64,000 nt of DNA from Desulforamulus hydrothermalis Lam5 = DSM 18033 (GCF_000315365.1 NZ_CAOS01000015.1:49887-113886); one strand, 5' to 3'; shown: positions 41,373 to 51,502, counted from the stretch's first letter. The notes: generated by a model not told the origin, from the sequence alone. A program made the numbers and translations.

Positions 41373-42345
41373 CGGAATCGCCTCGCATTAATTCTTGTGC
41401 TTCGTGCAAAACCATAGCCTGCACCTGATCCAGGCTGCCTGACACCGTGCAACCGGCAGCTCTCACATGCCCGCCGCCGCCAAATTTACCGGCTAAAAGA
41501 TTGACATTCACCCGGTATTTGGAGCGAAAACTTACTTTAACCAATCGTTCGTCTAACTCTCGAAAAACAATAGCCAACTCCACCCCTTTAATTTTTCTGG
41601 GGTAATTTATTAATCCCTCGATATGCTGCTCGCAGGCGCCTACTGATTTTATCTGTGACTGGGAAATACTCAGCCAGGCTATTTGACCGCACGGGCTGAC
41701 CTTCAATGTTCCCAGGGCAACTTCCAGCAGCTTTAAGGAAGCCAGGGGTTGCTCGCCAAAAATTTGATTAGACAAGCGGGCTACCGGAATACCGCAGGCC
41801 AACAGCCGGGCTGCCCTGTTGTGAGTATCGGAGGTTGTATTTTCATAGCGGAAGGAACCCGTATCTGTGACAATAGCTGTGTAAAGATTAACAGCCAGCT
41901 CCATACTAATGGGAACCTGCAACATATCCAACAGATCCATGATGATCTCCCCGGTGGCAGCGGCTGCCGTCCGCACGTAATTGTATTGTCCAAAGGGCCG
42001 GTCATTGACATGGTGATCAATAACCGCAATAGGCAAGTTGCTTTTTAGCACAGGTTCCAGCGCTTTTCCTAAACGCTCGGGCACTGAGCAATCCACTGCC
42101 ACCAGTAAGTCATAAGGCTGTTGCGGTACTTCGCCAACCAGTACGGTATCTATGCCTGGCAGAAACTGATAAAGCTCCGGGATAGGGTCTGAGCTAACTA
42201 TGGTTACGTCTTTACCCAGCCACCGCAGTCCCAAGCCCAGAGCCAGCACTGAACCAAGGCTGTCACCGTCAGGCATCACATGACCGCACAACAAAAGACG
42301 CTGGGATTTTTTAATGGCTGCTGCTACCGCCGGCAAGTTACTCAT
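41356..42345 (-). CDS. nrnA: Bifunctional oligoribonuclease/PAP phosphatase NrnA
   Basis: This 329-residue DHH/DHHA1 phosphoesterase degrades nanoRNAs and pAp. Motifs: LLCGHVMPDGDSLGSVLAL, VDCSVPERLG, DHHVNDRPFG (the DHH), ATGEIIMDLL and the C-terminal GGGHVRAAGC. ATG at 42345 has AGGAG about 11 nt upstream and lies inside the end of rbfA; the longer frame is not supported. In Bacillus it sits elsewhere, but in many clostridia it lies between rbfA and truB, as here. Confidence 0.95.
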   Translation of the reverse strand: MSNLPAVAAAIKKSQRLLLCGHVMPDGDSLGSVLALGLGLRWLGKDVTIVSSDPIPELYQFLPGIDTVLVGEVPQQPYDLLVAVDCSVPERLGKALEPVLKSNLPIAVIDHHVNDRPFGQYNYVRTAAAATGEIIMDLLDMLQVPISMELAVNLYTAIVTDTGSFRYENTTSDTHNRAARLLACGIPVARLSNQIFGEQPLASLKLLEVALGTLKVSPCGQIAWLSISQSQIKSVGACEQHIEGLINYPRKIKGVELAIVFRELDERLVKVSFRSKYRVNVNLLAGKFGGGGHVRAAGCTVSGSLDQVQAMVLHEAQELMRGDSGGRHS

Positions 42346-42697
42346 GCGATGTGTTCTCCTGACGGTTAATTTGCTGCAGAATTTCCATAATGCGCGTCCC
42401 ATGATCCAAGGAAGTATCTAATTTGAATATAATTTCCGGCGCATGACGTATTTTAATTCTGCGACCGATTTCCGAACGCAGATAACCGGCACACTTTTGC
42501 AGCACATTTAATGTTTCTTTGCGCCGTTCCTCGGAGCCCATAACACTGACAAATACTTTGGCATAGGACAGGTCTCTGGTAACTTCTACCCCGGTAACCG
42601 TAACAAAACCCACCCTGGGGTCCTTTATATCATTGCTCAGTATATCTGCCGTCTCTTTTTTAATTGCTTCAGCAATACGTTCCGGTCGGTGTGACAT
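42338..42697 (-). CDS. rbfA: Ribosome-binding factor A
   Basis: This 119-residue KH-fold protein helps mature the 5' end of 16S rRNA. RPERIAEAIKKETADILSNDIKDPRVGFVTVTGVEVTRD (in parts) and the C-terminal IRHAPEIIFKLDTSLDHGTRI are typical. The frame opens at a GTG inside the SD; ATG at 42697, six bases after GGAGGTG, is right. It overlaps nrnA by 8 bp and follows infB by 38 nt. Confidence 0.96.
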   Translation of the reverse strand: MSHRPERIAEAIKKETADILSNDIKDPRVGFVTVTGVEVTRDLSYAKVFVSVMGSEERRKETLNVLQKCAGYLRSEIGRRIKIRHAPEIIFKLDTSLDHGTRIMEILQQINRQENTSHE

Positions 42698-42735
42698 GCA
42701 ACACACCTCCTATTTTGTCTTTAATATAAATATAT

Positions 42736-45435
42736 TTATGCCAGTTCCCTCTTAATGGTTTCTACAGTATAGGCTTCAATGATGTCTCCTTCCTGGATGT
42801 CATTAAAGTTCTCAATGGTAATGCCACACTCATAACCCTGTGCCACTTCTTTTACATCATCTTTAAAACGCTTTAATGAATCCAGTTTACCTTCGTGAAT
42901 GACAATACCGTCGCGAATCAAGCGAATTCCGGCATCTCTTACTATTTTTCCTTCAGTCACATAACAGCCTGCAATGGTGCCGATTTTTGAGGCTTTGAAA
43001 ATCTTTCTGACCTCAACATGCCCCATAATGACTTCTTTATACTCGGGGTCTAATAAACCGCTCATGGCTTTCTTGACATCGTCAATAACCTCGTAGATAA
43101 CCCGGTAAAGGTGAATGTCAATCTTTTCTGCCTCAGCTATTTTCCTGGCATTAGCATCCGGTCGCACATTAAAGCCAATGACAATGGCATTGGAAGCTGT
43201 GGCCAGCATAATGTCAGATTCATTGATGGCTCCCACACCACTGTGTATAAGATTTACTTTTACTTCATCCGTACTCAACTTTTCTAAAGCCTGGGCCAAA
43301 GCCTCAATGGAGCCTTGCACATCTGCTTTCAGAATGATCGGCAACTCTTTAATTTGGCCTTCTTGAATATGCTTAAACAGGTCATCCAGGGAAATTTTAG
43401 CAGTTGCTTTTAGAATTTCTTCCCGTTTGCGCAACTGCCTTTTTTCAGCCACTTCTCTGGCCAGCTTTTCGTCCTCAACAACCACCAGAATATCGCCGGC
43501 TTCCGGGACATCAGACAAGCCAAGTATTTCTACCGGCATACTGGGGCCGGCTTTTTTCACCCGGCGTCCCTTATCATCAATCATTGCCCTGACACGCCCG
43601 AAAGCATGCCCCACAACAATAGTATCTCCCACATGCAGGGTACCATTCTGAACCAGTACCGTAGCCACCGGGCCGCGACCTTTATCCAACTCGGCCTCCA
43701 CCACAGTACCCCGGGCCGGGCGGTTGGGGTTGGCCTTTAACTCGTGAACCTCGGCCACCAGCAAAATCATTTCTAACAAGTTATCCAGACCCATACCGGT
43801 TTTAGCTGATACAGGAACTGCGATAACATCGCCGCCCCAGTCCTCTACTACCAGTTCATGTTGGGTAAGCTCCTGTTTAACCTTATCGGGGTTGGCTTCC
43901 GGTTTGTCCATTTTGTTGATGGCGACAATAATAGGCACATTGGCGGCCTTGGCGTGGTTAATTGCTTCTACTGTTTGCGGCATTACCCCGTCATCTGCCG
44001 CCACCACCAGAATGGCAATATCCGTTATTTGTGCGCCGCGCGCCCGCATGGCTGTAAAAGCAGCGTGCCCCGGCGTATCCACAAAGGTTATTTTCTTGCC
44101 GTTGTGTTCTACCTGATAAGCACCGATATGCTGAGTAATGCCGCCGGCTTCGCCGGCAGTTACATTGGTCTGCCGGATAGCGTCTAATAAGGACGTTTTG
44201 CCATGATCCACGTGTCCCATAATAGTAACCACCGGCGGTCTGGGTACCAGTTGAGCGGGATCATCCTCCGGTTCGGTCATGATCAGTGCCTCTTTGTCAA
44301 CTGCCACTTTTAGTTCTGCTTCTACGCCGTATTCCCCGGCAATTAAAGCAGCTGTATCAAAATCAATTTCCTGGTTAATGGTAGCCAGAACCCCTAAATT
44401 CATTAATTTTTTAATAACCTCAGCGGCCGTTTTCTTTAATTTTTCCGCCAGTTCCTGTACCGTAACGGTTTCGCCGATTTGGACAGGACGCTTATCCGGG
44501 ATGACCGGCGGAGCAGGCTGTTCCTGTTTCTTTTTAGATTTCTGCAAGCGGTGCTTATTGAGCTTGGTGTTTTCTATGCTCTGATCAGCCCATTTGCCGT
44601 CTTTTTCATAATTTTTACGGCGATCCCCCTTGGTTTTATCCGGTGCCTTGGTTGGCTTCGGCTGGGCAATTTGTTCCGGCGGCTTGGGAATGGAGGGATT
44701 GCTCGGACGTGGCCCACCTCCCCGGCCGCCGTGGGCCGGCCTGACATTGCCGCGATCTTTGCCTGGGCCGGCCGGCCGATCCCCCTGGGGCGGTCTGGCT
44801 CCCCCGGCACGTTCTGCCTGCTGGGGTCTGCCCTGGGCGCCGGCTGACTGCTGTCCGGCAGCACTTTTTACCTGGTTTTGGTTAAAGCGCTCCCGCTGCT
44901 CAGGTCTTCCCTGATGATGCGCCTGAGTTGTACGCTCTCCCTGCGGCCTGCCACCCCCGGGCGGTCGCTGGGGGCGGTTATGTCCTGCTGCCTGATGAGC
45001 CGTATCTTTAACTTCCTGTCTGCCCCCGTCCTTAGCGGCAGAAGTTCTTACCGGCCGGTTATCTCTGGGCGGACGCTGCGGTGATTTGGGTTTGTCTTCA
45101 TATCTCCGATCGGGTGGGCGGTTGGGAACCCTGTCTACCAGTCCCGGTCCTTTGCTGTTGTCGGGTCTAAAAAATTGATCCTTTTCTTTTTTGCCTTCCA
45201 TTCCTTGCCCTCTACCCCGTTCCTGCATATTTTGTTTAGTTACCGGTTCAGTTTTCTTTTCCTCTGGCAAACCTTTTGGGGGTCTGTATGAATGCAATAT
45301 CTTTTGGACATCACTATCTTCCAAAGCACTCATGTGTGATTTTACTTGAATACCCAATTCAATTAGTTTATTGATAAGGTCTTTATTTTCTATATTCAGC
45401 TCTTTTGCCAGCTCATGGACCCGTTTTTTGGCCAT
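42736..45435 (-). CDS. infB: Translation initiation factor IF-2
   Basis: This 899-residue GTPase brings initiator tRNA to the ribosome. It has an N-terminal IF2_N helix bundle ([18 protein letters not shown]), a long low-complexity Arg/Gly/Pro/Gln linker (about residues 70-290), a second IF2_N domain, then the G domain: G1 [33 protein letters not shown] and SAKTG. Domains II-IV follow. The linker is long for a clostridial IF-2 but not exceptional. ATG at 45435 has GGAGGTGAATAT upstream. It lies in the rimP-nusA operon. Confidence 0.98.
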   Translation of the reverse strand: MAKKRVHELAKELNIENKDLINKLIELGIQVKSHMSALEDSDVQKILHSYRPPKGLPEEKKTEPVTKQNMQERGRGQGMEGKKEKDQFFRPDNSKGPGLVDRVPNRPPDRRYEDKPKSPQRPPRDNRPVRTSAAKDGGRQEVKDTAHQAAGHNRPQRPPGGGRPQGERTTQAHHQGRPEQRERFNQNQVKSAAGQQSAGAQGRPQQAERAGGARPPQGDRPAGPGKDRGNVRPAHGGRGGGPRPSNPSIPKPPEQIAQPKPTKAPDKTKGDRRKNYEKDGKWADQSIENTKLNKHRLQKSKKKQEQPAPPVIPDKRPVQIGETVTVQELAEKLKKTAAEVIKKLMNLGVLATINQEIDFDTAALIAGEYGVEAELKVAVDKEALIMTEPEDDPAQLVPRPPVVTIMGHVDHGKTSLLDAIRQTNVTAGEAGGITQHIGAYQVEHNGKKITFVDTPGHAAFTAMRARGAQITDIAILVVAADDGVMPQTVEAINHAKAANVPIIVAINKMDKPEANPDKVKQELTQHELVVEDWGGDVIAVPVSAKTGMGLDNLLEMILLVAEVHELKANPNRPARGTVVEAELDKGRGPVATVLVQNGTLHVGDTIVVGHAFGRVRAMIDDKGRRVKKAGPSMPVEILGLSDVPEAGDILVVVEDEKLAREVAEKRQLRKREEILKATAKISLDDLFKHIQEGQIKELPIILKADVQGSIEALAQALEKLSTDEVKVNLIHSGVGAINESDIMLATASNAIVIGFNVRPDANARKIAEAEKIDIHLYRVIYEVIDDVKKAMSGLLDPEYKEVIMGHVEVRKIFKASKIGTIAGCYVTEGKIVRDAGIRLIRDGIVIHEGKLDSLKRFKDDVKEVAQGYECGITIENFNDIQEGDIIEAYTVETIKRELA

Positions 45436-45476
45436 ATATTCACCTCCATAAATTCAGCAACCTGTCAAAAAACCTT

Positions 45477-45788
45477 TTACTTCTCCCCCTTTTCCAGCAG
45501 ACCTTGAATGCCCCGGGCAAAATTTTCATCCAGGACGGCTACTGCAGCACGGGGAGATTTTCCCAAGGCACACCCCAGTGCTTCTTTAGTTAAAGCCAGC
45601 ACCACAGGGACATTCTTAGACCGACCCATTTGCACATAATCCTGTTTAATTCTTTCAGACGTATTGGCAGCAACAATCAGCAATTTTACCTTACCCCTGG
45701 CCAACTGCTGCCGCACTGCAAAATCCCCCGCTGCCACCTTGCCGGCCCGCTGGCTCAAGCCTAACAGATGAAAAACAGGTCCATGCAC
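45477..45788 (-). CDS. ylxQ: L7Ae/L30e-family K-turn RNA-binding protein YlxQ
   Basis: The 103-residue protein has the L7Ae fold: LLGLSQRAGKVAAGDFAVRQQLARGKVKLLIVAANTSE and VPVVLALTKEALGCALGKSPRAAVAVLD. The family binds kink-turn RNA. Its GTG start is 2 nt after the ylxR stop, with a weak SD inside ylxR, so it depends on coupling. The order nusA-ylxR-ylxQ-infB is standard. Confidence 0.93.
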   Translation of the reverse strand: MHGPVFHLLGLSQRAGKVAAGDFAVRQQLARGKVKLLIVAANTSERIKQDYVQMGRSKNVPVVLALTKEALGCALGKSPRAAVAVLDENFARGIQGLLEKGEK

Positions 45789-45790
45789 TG

Positions 45791-46057
45791 CTACTTCACC
45801 ATCCCCTGCCTGAGAGTTTCTATAATTTCAGGTGAGATGGTGCATTCCAGGGACCGTTCGAGCCTTTTACCTTTAACAGCCTTTTGCAAACAATCAGGAT
45901 GAGGGCAAATATAGGCGCCCCGGCCTGATTTTTTTCCGGTGGGATCAATTTCAACCGTTTCCTGGGGAGTTCGCACCACCCGTATCAGTTCCCGCTTGGG
46001 CTTCATTTCTTGACAACCAATGCACATCCTGAGCGGAACTTTTTTTACCCTGGGCAC
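45791..46057 (-). CDS. ylxR: YlxR/RnpM-family RNA-binding protein
   Basis: The 88-residue DUF448 protein has MCIGCQEMKPKRELIRVVR (CxxC) and GRGAYICPHPDCLQKAV. The Bacillus protein, renamed RnpM, binds and modulates RNase P. It starts at a GTG (46057) after AAGGAGGTTTTGCA, 12 nt past nusA. Confidence 0.93.
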   Translation of the reverse strand: MPRVKKVPLRMCIGCQEMKPKRELIRVVRTPQETVEIDPTGKKSGRGAYICPHPDCLQKAVKGKRLERSLECTISPEIIETLRQGMVK

Positions 46058-46069
46058 TGCAAAACCTCC

Positions 46070-47233
46070 TTACTTCTCATCTTCTTCAAGCAACTCATCA
46101 GCTGCCGGATATGAATTGTAGTCCTCAACATAGTCGTCTGTCAAGTAATCTTCCCGGCTGCCGTTCAAGTCGGCTTGATCATGGTAGTCAGGATAAAGTT
46201 CTGCCATCTGTGACTCGCTCTTAATGTCAATTTTCCAGCCGGTCAGTTTGGCAGCCAGGCGGGCATTTTGACCCTCTTTGCCAATGGCCAAAGACAGCTG
46301 GTAATCAGGCACAATAACCCGGGCAACTTTTTCATCCTCCCAAACTTCCACCGCCACCACCTTGGCCGGGCTGAGAGAAGACGCCACATACTTGGAAGGA
46401 TCCTGATTCCATTTGACAATATCAATCTTTTCCCCGTTTAATTCGTTTACAATATTTTGTACCCGCATACCCTTAGGACCGACACAGGCCCCCACCGGAT
46501 CAACATTTTCATCTTTGGAGTAAACCGCAATTTTAGAGCGGTAACCGGCTTCCCGGGCAATCGACTTCAATTCTACCACGCCGTCTTGCAGTTCCGGCAC
46601 TTCCATTTCAAACAGCCGTTTTAAAAGCCCCGGGTGGGTACGGGAAACCAAAATTTGAGGACCTTTGGTGGTTTTCCGCACCTCAACGATATAGGCTTTT
46701 AGGCGGTCCCCCTGACGGTATTCTTCATTGGGCATTTGCTCAGAAGGCGTCAGGATAGCTTCGGTTTTTCCCAGCTCAATATAGACATTTTTATTTTCAA
46801 TGCGCTGCACCACCCCGGTCAGAATGTCTCCTTCCCGGTTAGAAAATTCTTCATAAATAATGTTTCTTTCCGCTTCGCGGATGCGCTGAACCACTACCTG
46901 TTTGGCTGTTTGCGCAGCAATACGGCCAAAATTGCGCGGCGTTACCTCATTTTCAACCATGTCCCCTAAATTATAGCGGGGATCAATTTTCCTGGCTTCT
47001 TCCAAAGAGATTTCTACCCGGTCATCCTGAGCTTCTTCTACCACCGCACGCTGAGAATAAACTTTAAAATCACCGGTTTCTCTGTCAATATGAACTCTGG
47101 CATTTTGCAAAGAACCAAAGTTGCGCTTATAGGCAGACAGCAAGGCTGCTTCGATGGCTTCTAAAAGCACATCCACTGAGATACCCTTTTCCTTTTCCAG
47201 ATCCTTTAAAGCTTCTAAAAACTCACTATTCAC
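46070..47233 (-). CDS. nusA: Transcription termination/antitermination factor NusA
   Basis: The 387-residue factor binds RNA polymerase and nascent RNA. The N-terminal polymerase-binding domain (NSEFLEALKDLEKEKGISVDVLLEAIE), an S1 domain (EGDILTGVVQRIENKNVYIELG) and two KH domains (VGACVGPKGMRVQNIVNEL; LAIGKEGQNARLAAKLTGW) are clear, followed by a short acidic tail (about residues 345-387). The open frame goes to 47260, but GTG at 47233, after GGGAGGAGCAACAA, gives the usual start. It follows rimP with 23 nt between. Confidence 0.97.
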   Translation of the reverse strand: MNSEFLEALKDLEKEKGISVDVLLEAIEAALLSAYKRNFGSLQNARVHIDRETGDFKVYSQRAVVEEAQDDRVEISLEEARKIDPRYNLGDMVENEVTPRNFGRIAAQTAKQVVVQRIREAERNIIYEEFSNREGDILTGVVQRIENKNVYIELGKTEAILTPSEQMPNEEYRQGDRLKAYIVEVRKTTKGPQILVSRTHPGLLKRLFEMEVPELQDGVVELKSIAREAGYRSKIAVYSKDENVDPVGACVGPKGMRVQNIVNELNGEKIDIVKWNQDPSKYVASSLSPAKVVAVEVWEDEKVARVIVPDYQLSLAIGKEGQNARLAAKLTGWKIDIKSESQMAELYPDYHDQADLNGSREDYLTDDYVEDYNSYPAADELLEEDEK

Positions 47234-47256
47234 TTGTTGCTCCTCCCATAATAAAT

Positions 47257-47718
47257 TCAAAATTCCACTGCCAGACGTGCCGCGGCAACTTGCCGGTGGG
47301 GTAACATCAGTTGTTTTCCTTTTATATCCAGCAGAACCCCTTCGTCAGTATAGTCCAGCAATTTGCCGGTAAAGGATTTGGCCCCGTTAATAGGAGCAAA
47401 GGTAGTAATATTAACCAGATGACCGTTAAAGCGCTGAAAATCCGCAGGCTTTTTTAAAGGCCGTTCCAACCCCGGTGAAGAAACCTCTAAAAAATAGGCC
47501 TGGGGAATCGGATCCAATTGATCCAGTATTGTGTCAATCTTTTCCGACACAGCCTGGCAATCATCCAGATCTACACCCCCAGGCTTATCAATGAAGACTC
47601 TCAGGTACCAGTTACCGCCCTCTTTGACATATTCAACATCTACCAGTTCCAGGTTTGCTTCATCAATAACGGGTTGAACGGCTTCCGCAACTTTTTCTGC
47701 TATGGTATGTTTTGCCAA
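47257..47718 (-). CDS. rimP: Ribosome maturation factor RimP
   Basis: The 153-residue factor helps 30S assembly. LVDVEYVKEGGNWYLRVFIDKPGGV, DDCQAVSEKI, LEVSSPGLERPLKKPADF are family hallmarks. It starts at a TTG (47718) after AAGGAGGATTTGC. It is the first gene of the operon through truB and has a sigma-A promoter about 105 nt upstream. Confidence 0.97.
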   Translation of the reverse strand: MAKHTIAEKVAEAVQPVIDEANLELVDVEYVKEGGNWYLRVFIDKPGGVDLDDCQAVSEKIDTILDQLDPIPQAYFLEVSSPGLERPLKKPADFQRFNGHLVNITTFAPINGAKSFTGKLLDYTDEGVLLDIKGKQLMLPHRQVAAARLAVEF

Positions 47719-47756
47719 AGCAAATCCTCCTTACGGTTTTTACCCAAGGTAATACG

Positions 47757-47780
47757 AAAGAGTGGGAATGACCCACTCCT
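47757..47780 (-). promoter_or_regulatory. Hairpin in the rimP leader
   Basis: GAGTGGG-TCATT-CCCACTC in the leader RNA (arms 47760-47766 and 47772-47778), followed by TTTCG only. It is too U-poor to be a clear terminator; an attenuator or stabilising hairpin is possible. Confidence 0.35.
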
Positions 47781-47829
47781 CTCCTTACACAAAAAATTAA
47801 AACATCAGCGACATTCAAAAAGCATAATT

Positions 47830-47858
47830 AGTATACCATACAAACCATTTCTTGACAA
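47830..47858 (-). promoter_or_regulatory. Sigma-A promoter of the rimP-nusA-infB operon
   Basis: Minus-strand TTGTCA (47858-47853), 17-bp spacer, TATACT (47835-47830); predicted start near 47823. The remaining part of the 244-bp gap shows no other feature. Confidence 0.75.
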
Positions 47859-47962
47859 GGCTTCCGGACGCCCGGCTTCTGCATTCAGGTATAAGGATTT
47901 GTTACTATCCTATCTCAAGCACCTTAATTCTATGCACAAAAAACCAGGTAATTTATCCGGAC

Positions 47963-48997
47963 TCACGCAGCTCTGACATAAATGTGGTTGGAAAAAATCC
48001 AAGGCCGCGGCCACCGGCTGCCTTTATAAACCTCCACCCGGTATACTCCCGGTGCCGCTTGCGGCAGCCGTACAGTACCGGCATGGGTTTGACAAAATAA
48101 TTTGCCGTCTTTAATAATTCTAATTTGAGCCGGCTCAGGTAAAGTCACTTTTATTACCAGTCCCGGTCTGTATCTTACTTCTTCTCCCATATACCAGCAC
48201 CTGTTACCGTGCTGGATCAAAAAAGAAAAAAACTGCACTTTGCCGGCAAAGTGATTGACCAGATAACTGCAGCCCTGTTTCAGGGCAGATAAAATCAGCC
48301 GGCGATCCTTTGCAACATCTCCCCGCAATGGCTGTCGGGTTAAAACATGGGTGCGCAAGGTTTTAAACTGGTGCAGGTAACTGCTGACAACGGTTGGCAA
48401 CCAGTTAAATTGTCTGCCCCCATGGGCATCCACCCCGGCAATGGCCGGTACCGGACGGGTACACCCCAACCGGTCCCACCGCAGCAAGGTTTCCGGATGG
48501 GGCGGTTGTAACCGTGCTTTAGGGAAAAAAAAGTTTTTCAGCAATCCCCCCAGGGTTTTAAAACCTCCCATCCACTGGGCAAAAAAATTCCAGATTTCCA
48601 CACCGAATGGCAAATCCAGATCCCAGCTTTCCCAATGCATGCGTCCGGGAAATAACGGGTTTTCCCGTTGGTCAGGGTGAGCCAAAAAACCAAATCCACC
48701 CTGCCGGTACACCTCCCCGACGTATTGCTGCGGCGGTAATAGCCGGCTGGGGACGTTGTTAATATCATAACACAAAAAATGGTTGCGCTGAGGTGTCACC
48801 TCTGCCCCGATCAGCACCAGCACGCCGTGCAGATAGCACTCTCCTTCAAAGTGCTTGGCTTGCAGGGTATCGTGGTCATTAATTAAAATAAAATGCGCCC
48901 CTGATCTGCAGGCAACCCGTGCAATCTCCTTTAAATCGGCCGAGCCGTCCGAATAACTGGTATGAATATGGGCAATACCGGAATAGTTGTAGAGCAT
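47963..48997 (-). CDS. PHP-domain protein with a C-terminal beta domain
   Basis: The 344-residue protein starts with a PHP-like metal site: IAHIHTSYSDGSADL, INDHDTL, GAEVTPQRNHFL (Glu, His), FLAHPDQ and IAGVDAHG. The C-terminal 90 residues (RYRPGLVIKVTLPEPAQIRIIKDGKLF) look like a beta-sandwich, rare in PHP phosphatases. It may act on a phosphorylated polymer or sugar; the substrate is unknown. It lies between rimP and a pdaA-like gene, apart from the translation operon. No signal peptide is seen. Confidence 0.8.
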   Translation of the reverse strand: MLYNYSGIAHIHTSYSDGSADLKEIARVACRSGAHFILINDHDTLQAKHFEGECYLHGVLVLIGAEVTPQRNHFLCYDINNVPSRLLPPQQYVGEVYRQGGFGFLAHPDQRENPLFPGRMHWESWDLDLPFGVEIWNFFAQWMGGFKTLGGLLKNFFFPKARLQPPHPETLLRWDRLGCTRPVPAIAGVDAHGGRQFNWLPTVVSSYLHQFKTLRTHVLTRQPLRGDVAKDRRLILSALKQGCSYLVNHFAGKVQFFSFLIQHGNRCWYMGEEVRYRPGLVIKVTLPEPAQIRIIKDGKLFCQTHAGTVRLPQAAPGVYRVEVYKGSRWPRPWIFSNHIYVRAA

Positions 48998-49081
48998 TTT
49001 AACACCTCAATTAATTAGTCAACAAATCTCCCACAACTATTCTAATGGATTTGTCCGAACAAGTATAAAGGTAATTTCTAG

Positions 49082-50041
49082 CTATCTGATTTCGTCCAAA
49101 CTGGCAAACCGGTAACCCTGGGCCTGGCAATCTTTAATAAGGTCCGCCAGCATTTCTGCATTGGCTTTGTTGACAGCATGCAGCAAAATCACTGCCCCGT
49201 TATGCAACCGTTCCATAACGGTATTGTGGTTTTGCTCCGGGGTACCGGCATCCGGACGCCAGTCGACCAGAGCCACGCTCCAAAAAACATGGCGATAACC
49301 CAGATCTCGGGTTAATTTTAAGGTTCGTTCACTATACTCACCCATCGGCGGGCGCAGATACTTCATCGAAGCGCCGGTTAATTGGGCAAAGCTGTCGCTG
49401 ACAGACTGGATTTCCTTTATCACCGCCGCATCACTGATTTGCGGCAGGCTGGGATGACGGTCGGTGTGATTGCCCACAAGGTGACCTTCCTGCACCATAC
49501 GTTTTACCAAATCCGGGTGTTTGCGCAAGTAATCCCCGGTAATAAAGAAAGCGGCTTTGATCCCTGCTTCCTGCAGGGTATCCAGTATTTTGGGGGTGTA
49601 ACCGTTCTCATAACCTTCGTCAAAAGTTAAATAGATATTTTTTGCACCGGTATCCCCGTGATAGATGCCGTTATACTTCTCTAATAAAGCCTTTCCCCGG
49701 GGATTAACCTCCGGCAGTTTATGTTCTTTGTTTGGCTTATAATACCAGCTTAATTTTTCATTGTCGGTTAACGCTTGAGCAGTTGCCTGTGGCCGGGCGG
49801 CAACCGGACTCTGCTGCCCGCTGTTAGGGTCAGGCTCTGCCACCTTGGCTGTCTCCCGGCCGGTCTCCCGGTCACTTCCCGCCGGCAGGGCAGGAGCCGG
49901 CCGGCTGTTCTCTGTACTGATCGGTACCGGCGGGGTCACCTGCTCTTGTCCTGGAGAATTTTTACTATACAGCATCAGTCCTCCCCCCGCCATGAACAGG
50001 ACAAACACCGTTGCAGCAGCCACTAATAGACCTTTTTTCAT
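49082..50041 (-). CDS. PdaA-like peptidoglycan N-acetylmuramic acid deacetylase
   Basis: The 319-residue protein has a signal/anchor (about residues 4-25), a Pro/Gln-rich linker to about residue 95, and a NodB deacetylase domain with the PdaA-type motif YLTFDEGYENGYTPKIL, metal His pair in GNHTDRHPS, RPPMGEYS, and LLHAV. PdaA prepares muramic-delta-lactam in spore cortex, and the TFDEGYENG form is typical of that subfamily. ATG at 50041 follows GGGAGGT. It points away from the plus-strand gene at 50216. Confidence 0.88.
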   Translation of the reverse strand: MKKGLLVAAATVFVLFMAGGGLMLYSKNSPGQEQVTPPVPISTENSRPAPALPAGSDRETGRETAKVAEPDPNSGQQSPVAARPQATAQALTDNEKLSWYYKPNKEHKLPEVNPRGKALLEKYNGIYHGDTGAKNIYLTFDEGYENGYTPKILDTLQEAGIKAAFFITGDYLRKHPDLVKRMVQEGHLVGNHTDRHPSLPQISDAAVIKEIQSVSDSFAQLTGASMKYLRPPMGEYSERTLKLTRDLGYRHVFWSVALVDWRPDAGTPEQNHNTVMERLHNGAVILLHAVNKANAEMLADLIKDCQAQGYRFASLDEIR

Positions 50042-50215
50042 GGTTACCTCCCAAATTAAGTTGTTGGCAATTGATAAAATACCGCAAGTTTGCTTTATAT
50101 TATTTCCCTTAACCAGGCAGGACAGTCATATTATGCCAGCAGTGTAAATATATAAATTACGAAGCCATTTATCTGTTGTGCCAAGCCAAAACCAAAAAGT
50201 TGGGGGAACCTCAGT

Positions 50216-51502
50216 ATGATTATCCAAATCAGCCGGCTTCGCATTATTCAGTATACGGTTGTTTTGTTTGTTCTGCTGGTCTTCTGGTTCGCAGCAGCCT
50301 TCGGGGTTACTTGCCGGGTGGAAGACAGTGTAGAGGGGGAAGTAATCGTTACCTTTAAATTCTTGGTGCCCATGAAACCTCTTGCCTCCGGCCGGCTGGT
50401 GCTTTATCAAACATCAGACCAGGCACCCCTTCCCTTTTCCGGCCGCTGGATAACAGCCAATACACTGCAAATAAAAATAAGCGAACCGGGTTACCCGCGA
50501 GGTCAGCTTTATTATTACCGTTTTAAAGCAGCTCCGGCCATGATTTGGCCTTTTTATGTATGGGCCGGCGGCCAGTTTCAGCCGCAGGTAAAGCTGCGCT
50601 TGGCAGGTATTGCCGGTGACCCTGTGCCATCCCGGGGACCGGTTATTCTACAGTTTAACACTGATGTAGAGCCAGGGCAAATACAGCAATATATTGATCT
50701 TCCGCTGCCAGGGAAACTGGAGCCTGCCCCGGCAAATCCAAAAGCACAAGGCGCCGTTTCAGACTACAGCCGCTGGCTATTCTGGCCGGCCAAAAAATTG
50801 ACAAACCGGCAGCAGTATGCTATCAAGTTAAAAAAAGGTTTACCTGGTAAAAACGGCACCCGGCTGGCAGAGGACATCATTGTACATTTCCAAACCGCGC
50901 CGGAGTTTTTAATTGAACAAGTGTTACCCCGTCCGGGTGCCGCCAGTGTCTGGTTAACCCGCGATCTCATAATCACAACCAATCAAAAGTTAAAATCCGG
51001 CCGGTTTATCATTCCGGGATTACCGGGTACCACCCGGGTCACAAATAATCAGGCAAAATACATACCCGAGCGGGTGATGCTGCCGGGTCAAACCTATCAC
51101 GCAAAAGTCCGTTTGACGGCCGCCAGCAATGAAACGCTGGACTATGAGTTTTCCTTTACTACGACCAATCTGGGCAACAGCAAGTGGCTGGAATTAAAAC
51201 TTGGTGCTTCACCAACTTTATGGTTGATGGAAGGCAATAAAACCTTAAAAAAAATGACGGTGGCTGTTAAGTCAAGACAACTTCCTACAGGCACCCTTTA
51301 TGAACAAAACCGCCGGACAGGTGCTCCGGGTTGGTTATGGCTAAATGCCGACATCCTGCTGCACCACCTGCCGGCCAACATGTCCGATCACCACGGGAGC
51401 CTGGGTCTTCCCAAATCATACAGCTGCATTTACCTGAATGAAGCAGATTTAAACCTGTTGCTCAGCACCCTGCCCCGTGGTTTTATGCTGATCTGCCACT
51501 AA
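50216..51502 (+). CDS. Membrane-anchored protein with Ig-like domains and a degenerate L,D-transpeptidase end
   Basis: The 428-residue protein has an N-terminal anchor (about residues 10-30), then about 300 residues of beta-rich segments that resemble bacterial Ig-like domains (PSRGPVILQFNTDVEPGQI, TRDLIITTNQKLKSG), and a C-terminal 110-residue part. Its end, HHGSLGLPKSYSCIYLNEADLNLLLSTLPRGFMLIC (in parts), follows the YkuD active-site layout, where SHGCIRL is expected; here it is SYSCIYL, so the Cys stays but His and Gly are lost. It may bind or remodel peptidoglycan weakly. It is the only plus-strand gene in its half of the window. The SD GGGGGAA precedes ATG 50216. Confidence 0.65.
   Translation: MIIQISRLRIIQYTVVLFVLLVFWFAAAFGVTCRVEDSVEGEVIVTFKFLVPMKPLASGRLVLYQTSDQAPLPFSGRWITANTLQIKISEPGYPRGQLYYYRFKAAPAMIWPFYVWAGGQFQPQVKLRLAGIAGDPVPSRGPVILQFNTDVEPGQIQQYIDLPLPGKLEPAPANPKAQGAVSDYSRWLFWPAKKLTNRQQYAIKLKKGLPGKNGTRLAEDIIVHFQTAPEFLIEQVLPRPGAASVWLTRDLIITTNQKLKSGRFIIPGLPGTTRVTNNQAKYIPERVMLPGQTYHAKVRLTAASNETLDYEFSFTTTNLGNSKWLELKLGASPTLWLMEGNKTLKKMTVAVKSRQLPTGTLYEQNRRTGAPGWLWLNADILLHHLPANMSDHHGSLGLPKSYSCIYLNEADLNLLLSTLPRGFMLICH

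Noticed and set aside
50042-50215. Sigma-G promoter of the pdaA-like gene
   Set aside because: A CATAATA -10 candidate exists, but no -35 at 17-18 bp matches the consensus.
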